Of a DNA stretch of 34,534 bases, positions 33,453-34,534 are shown one piece after another. Source of the DNA: Desulfurococcales archaeon (GTDB lineage: Archaea > Thermoproteota > Thermoprotei_A > Sulfolobales > NBVN01); contig JAMOOZ010000233.1 in NCBI GenBank assembly GCA_027064885.1, positions 1 through 34,534 on the forward strand. Reading direction: 5' to 3'. The number at the start of each line of letters is the position of its first letter. Position 1 is the stretch's first letter. Under the pieces are notes generated by a model that worked only from the letters and a program-made list of their open reading frames with translations, did no database searches and had not been told where the DNA came from. A program made the position numbers and the translations under genes.

Positions 33453-34286
33453 CTAGAGGTGTATTGATGTGAGTAGCCTTAATGACGCATACAGGAGCAC
33501 CGCGCCGAAAACTATCCTTACATATCTTGGCTTTATCCTTCTCAAGGCTTTTGCTCCGATAGTGGCACCAGGCATTATACCTATCGAAAGTAATATAACT
33601 GTCATGGGATCAGTTAAGCCCTTTATTAGATAAACTATTTCTCCGCTAGCTGCCGTAAGACCTACCATGAAGGAACTCGTTGCTACTGCCGTCTTTATGG
33701 GAAGTCCCATTATATACGTCATTATGGGCACTTTAATTACGCCTCCGCCTATTCCGAAAATTCCGGAGGTTAGCCCAGCTATGAATGAAAGAATAGAACT
33801 CACCACCTTGCGAAAGGTTCCCACGTTCTTAGAGGAGGTCACCCGCGCTTTTTCCTCACGGAATGCCTTCCACATGGTCTCTACCGATATATACAGGAAA
33901 AGGGCTCCAAGGGCTACCTTGAGTACGTTTACAGGTAGTGAAAGCGTTACGTAGGCCCCCGTTATTGCTCCTAATGCCGTGAGGGGTTCCAGAAGTAGCG
34001 CCGTATTCACATCAACTAGACCGCGCCTAAGGTACTCGCTTGAAGCTGAAGATGAAGTAACAACTATACACATAAGGCTGGTTGCTATAGCCACCTTAAC
34101 ATTGTAGCCCAAGGCAAGAATAAGGAAGGGCACTAGCAGACTTCCTCCACCTATTCCGGCCACGGCTGAAACGAATCCTATTCCGAACGCACCAAGCACT
34201 AGCAGTATCGGCATCATTTTAGGCGCCTTTAATGCCTCATTATTGTTAGTGACTATCCTATAACTTCGCCAGAGAGTATTAAGCAC
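33453..34286 (-). CDS. TauE/SafE (DUF81) family permease
   Basis: 277 aa with two homologous halves, each beginning with the family's glycine-rich loop: FGIGFVSAVAGIGGGSLLVP near residue 33 and IAGLTSGIFGIGGGVIKVPI near 168. About eight hydrophobic helices. Family members export sulfite, sulfoacetate or other organic anions. The first 23 residues (from GTG 34286) are polar and may be untranslated; ATG 34217 (MMPILLVLGAFG) would start at helix 1. Upstream gene of the pair with DUF1634. Confidence 0.9.
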   Translation of the reverse strand: MLNTLWRSYRIVTNNNEALKAPKMMPILLVLGAFGIGFVSAVAGIGGGSLLVPFLILALGYNVKVAIATSLMCIVVTSSSASSEYLRRGLVDVNTALLLEPLTALGAITGAYVTLSLPVNVLKVALGALFLYISVETMWKAFREEKARVTSSKNVGTFRKVVSSILSFIAGLTSGIFGIGGGVIKVPIMTYIMGLPIKTAVATSSFMVGLTAASGEIVYLIKGLTDPMTVILLSIGIMPGATIGAKALRRIKPRYVRIVFGAVLLYASLRLLTSIHL

Positions 34287-34340
34287 TAACGCAATAGCGA
34301 GTAATAGAAAATTGCGGTTTCATTAAACCTTCTAATTTGA

Positions 34341-34534
34341 TCACACAGCACCTGGGGGAACCTTGAATACGTACATTCTTCCCTCCACCTTAGGTATGCT
34401 TATTATACGCTCCAGTGCTTCCTTACCGTTCAATGACCTGTCTTGAAGGTCCACCCTAACACCCGTTAACGTTCCATTCTCTATTAGGAATTTCAAGTTC
34501 GTTTTCCTATCCGAGGACCTGATATTTACATACA
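34341..34534 (-). CDS. Hypothetical protein, 3' end only
   Basis: The frame is open from the window edge (entering mid-codon) to TGA at 34341-34343, 64 codons. It reads KFLIENGTLTGVRVDLQDRS, then NGKEALERIISIPKVEGRMY and FKVPPGAV. Soluble, no motif recognised. The 'G.ltGv..dl......GkeAlerii' layout resembles small archaeal DUF2226-like beta/alpha domains, a weak guess. Confidence 0.55.
   Translation of the reverse strand, partial: YVNIRSSDRKTNLKFLIENGTLTGVRVDLQDRSLNGKEALERIISIPKVEGRMYVFKVPPGAV

Noticed and set aside
1-34534. CRISPR array, rRNA operon or complete insertion sequence
   Set aside because: No regularly spaced repeats, no rRNA-like sequence, and no transposase frame with terminal inverted repeats were seen.

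Overview
The window comes from a hyperthermophilic or thermophilic archaeon of the Thermoproteota (Crenarchaeota). This rests on GatE, the A-type ATPase, PCNA and PriL, archaeal Elf1, GGGP synthase (archaeal lipids), a truncated TFIIB-like protein, a PaREP1 protein, an SSV-type integrase, frequent GTG/TTG starts and CCA-encoding tRNA genes. No protein points to one genus; Desulfurococcales or a relative is my inference.

Layout. Positions 1-12300 are chromosomal housekeeping. They hold a 5'-cut gatE, a TFB-like zinc-ribbon protein, an NAD-kinase-like protein, and a divergent glycine cleavage cluster (gcvPB-gcvPA on the minus strand, gcvT-gcvH on the plus strand). Two lineage hypotheticals, priL (DNA primase large subunit), an antisense-overlapping hypothetical with an Lrp/AsnC regulator, and the PCNA clamp follow. 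Positions 12380-22433 hold the A-type ATPase cluster in the order H, I, [855-bp gap with a decayed transposase-like segment], K, E, C, F, A, B, D, then an UPF0216/DUF61 gene. Many of the genes overlap. Positions 22484-25872 hold tRNA-His, a PIN-KH ATPase, a SWIM zinc-finger protein, Elf1, GGGP synthase and tRNA-Gly(CCC).

Positions 25827-28947 are an integrated element in the 3' half of tRNA-Gly. Perfect 46-bp direct repeats bound it, and an SSV-type (fuselloviral-like) integrase gene is split between its ends: int(N) at the left, int(C) at the right. Both integrase parts carry frameshifts or stops. Inside are one intact gene (PaREP1, RHH-like plus HEPN-like), a decayed nucleotidyltransferase-like gene coupled to a frameshifted unknown gene, and three stacked palindromes between the divergent units. 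The next 1 kb (28948-30002) is gene-poor and holds a decayed vapBC module.

The right end is ordinary accessory metabolism: a sodium:solute symporter, an M20 amidohydrolase preceded by a scrap of a metallophosphoesterase, a TauE/SafE permease with its DUF1634 partner, and a 3' gene fragment at the edge.

The most unusual content is the tRNA-Gly element. It is a small relic with a broken integrase but perfectly identical att repeats. It carries recurrent GTTAAC-containing motifs, a palindrome cluster and an apparent MNT/HEPN-like pair in which only the HEPN-like half survives. No CRISPR array and no rRNA were seen.
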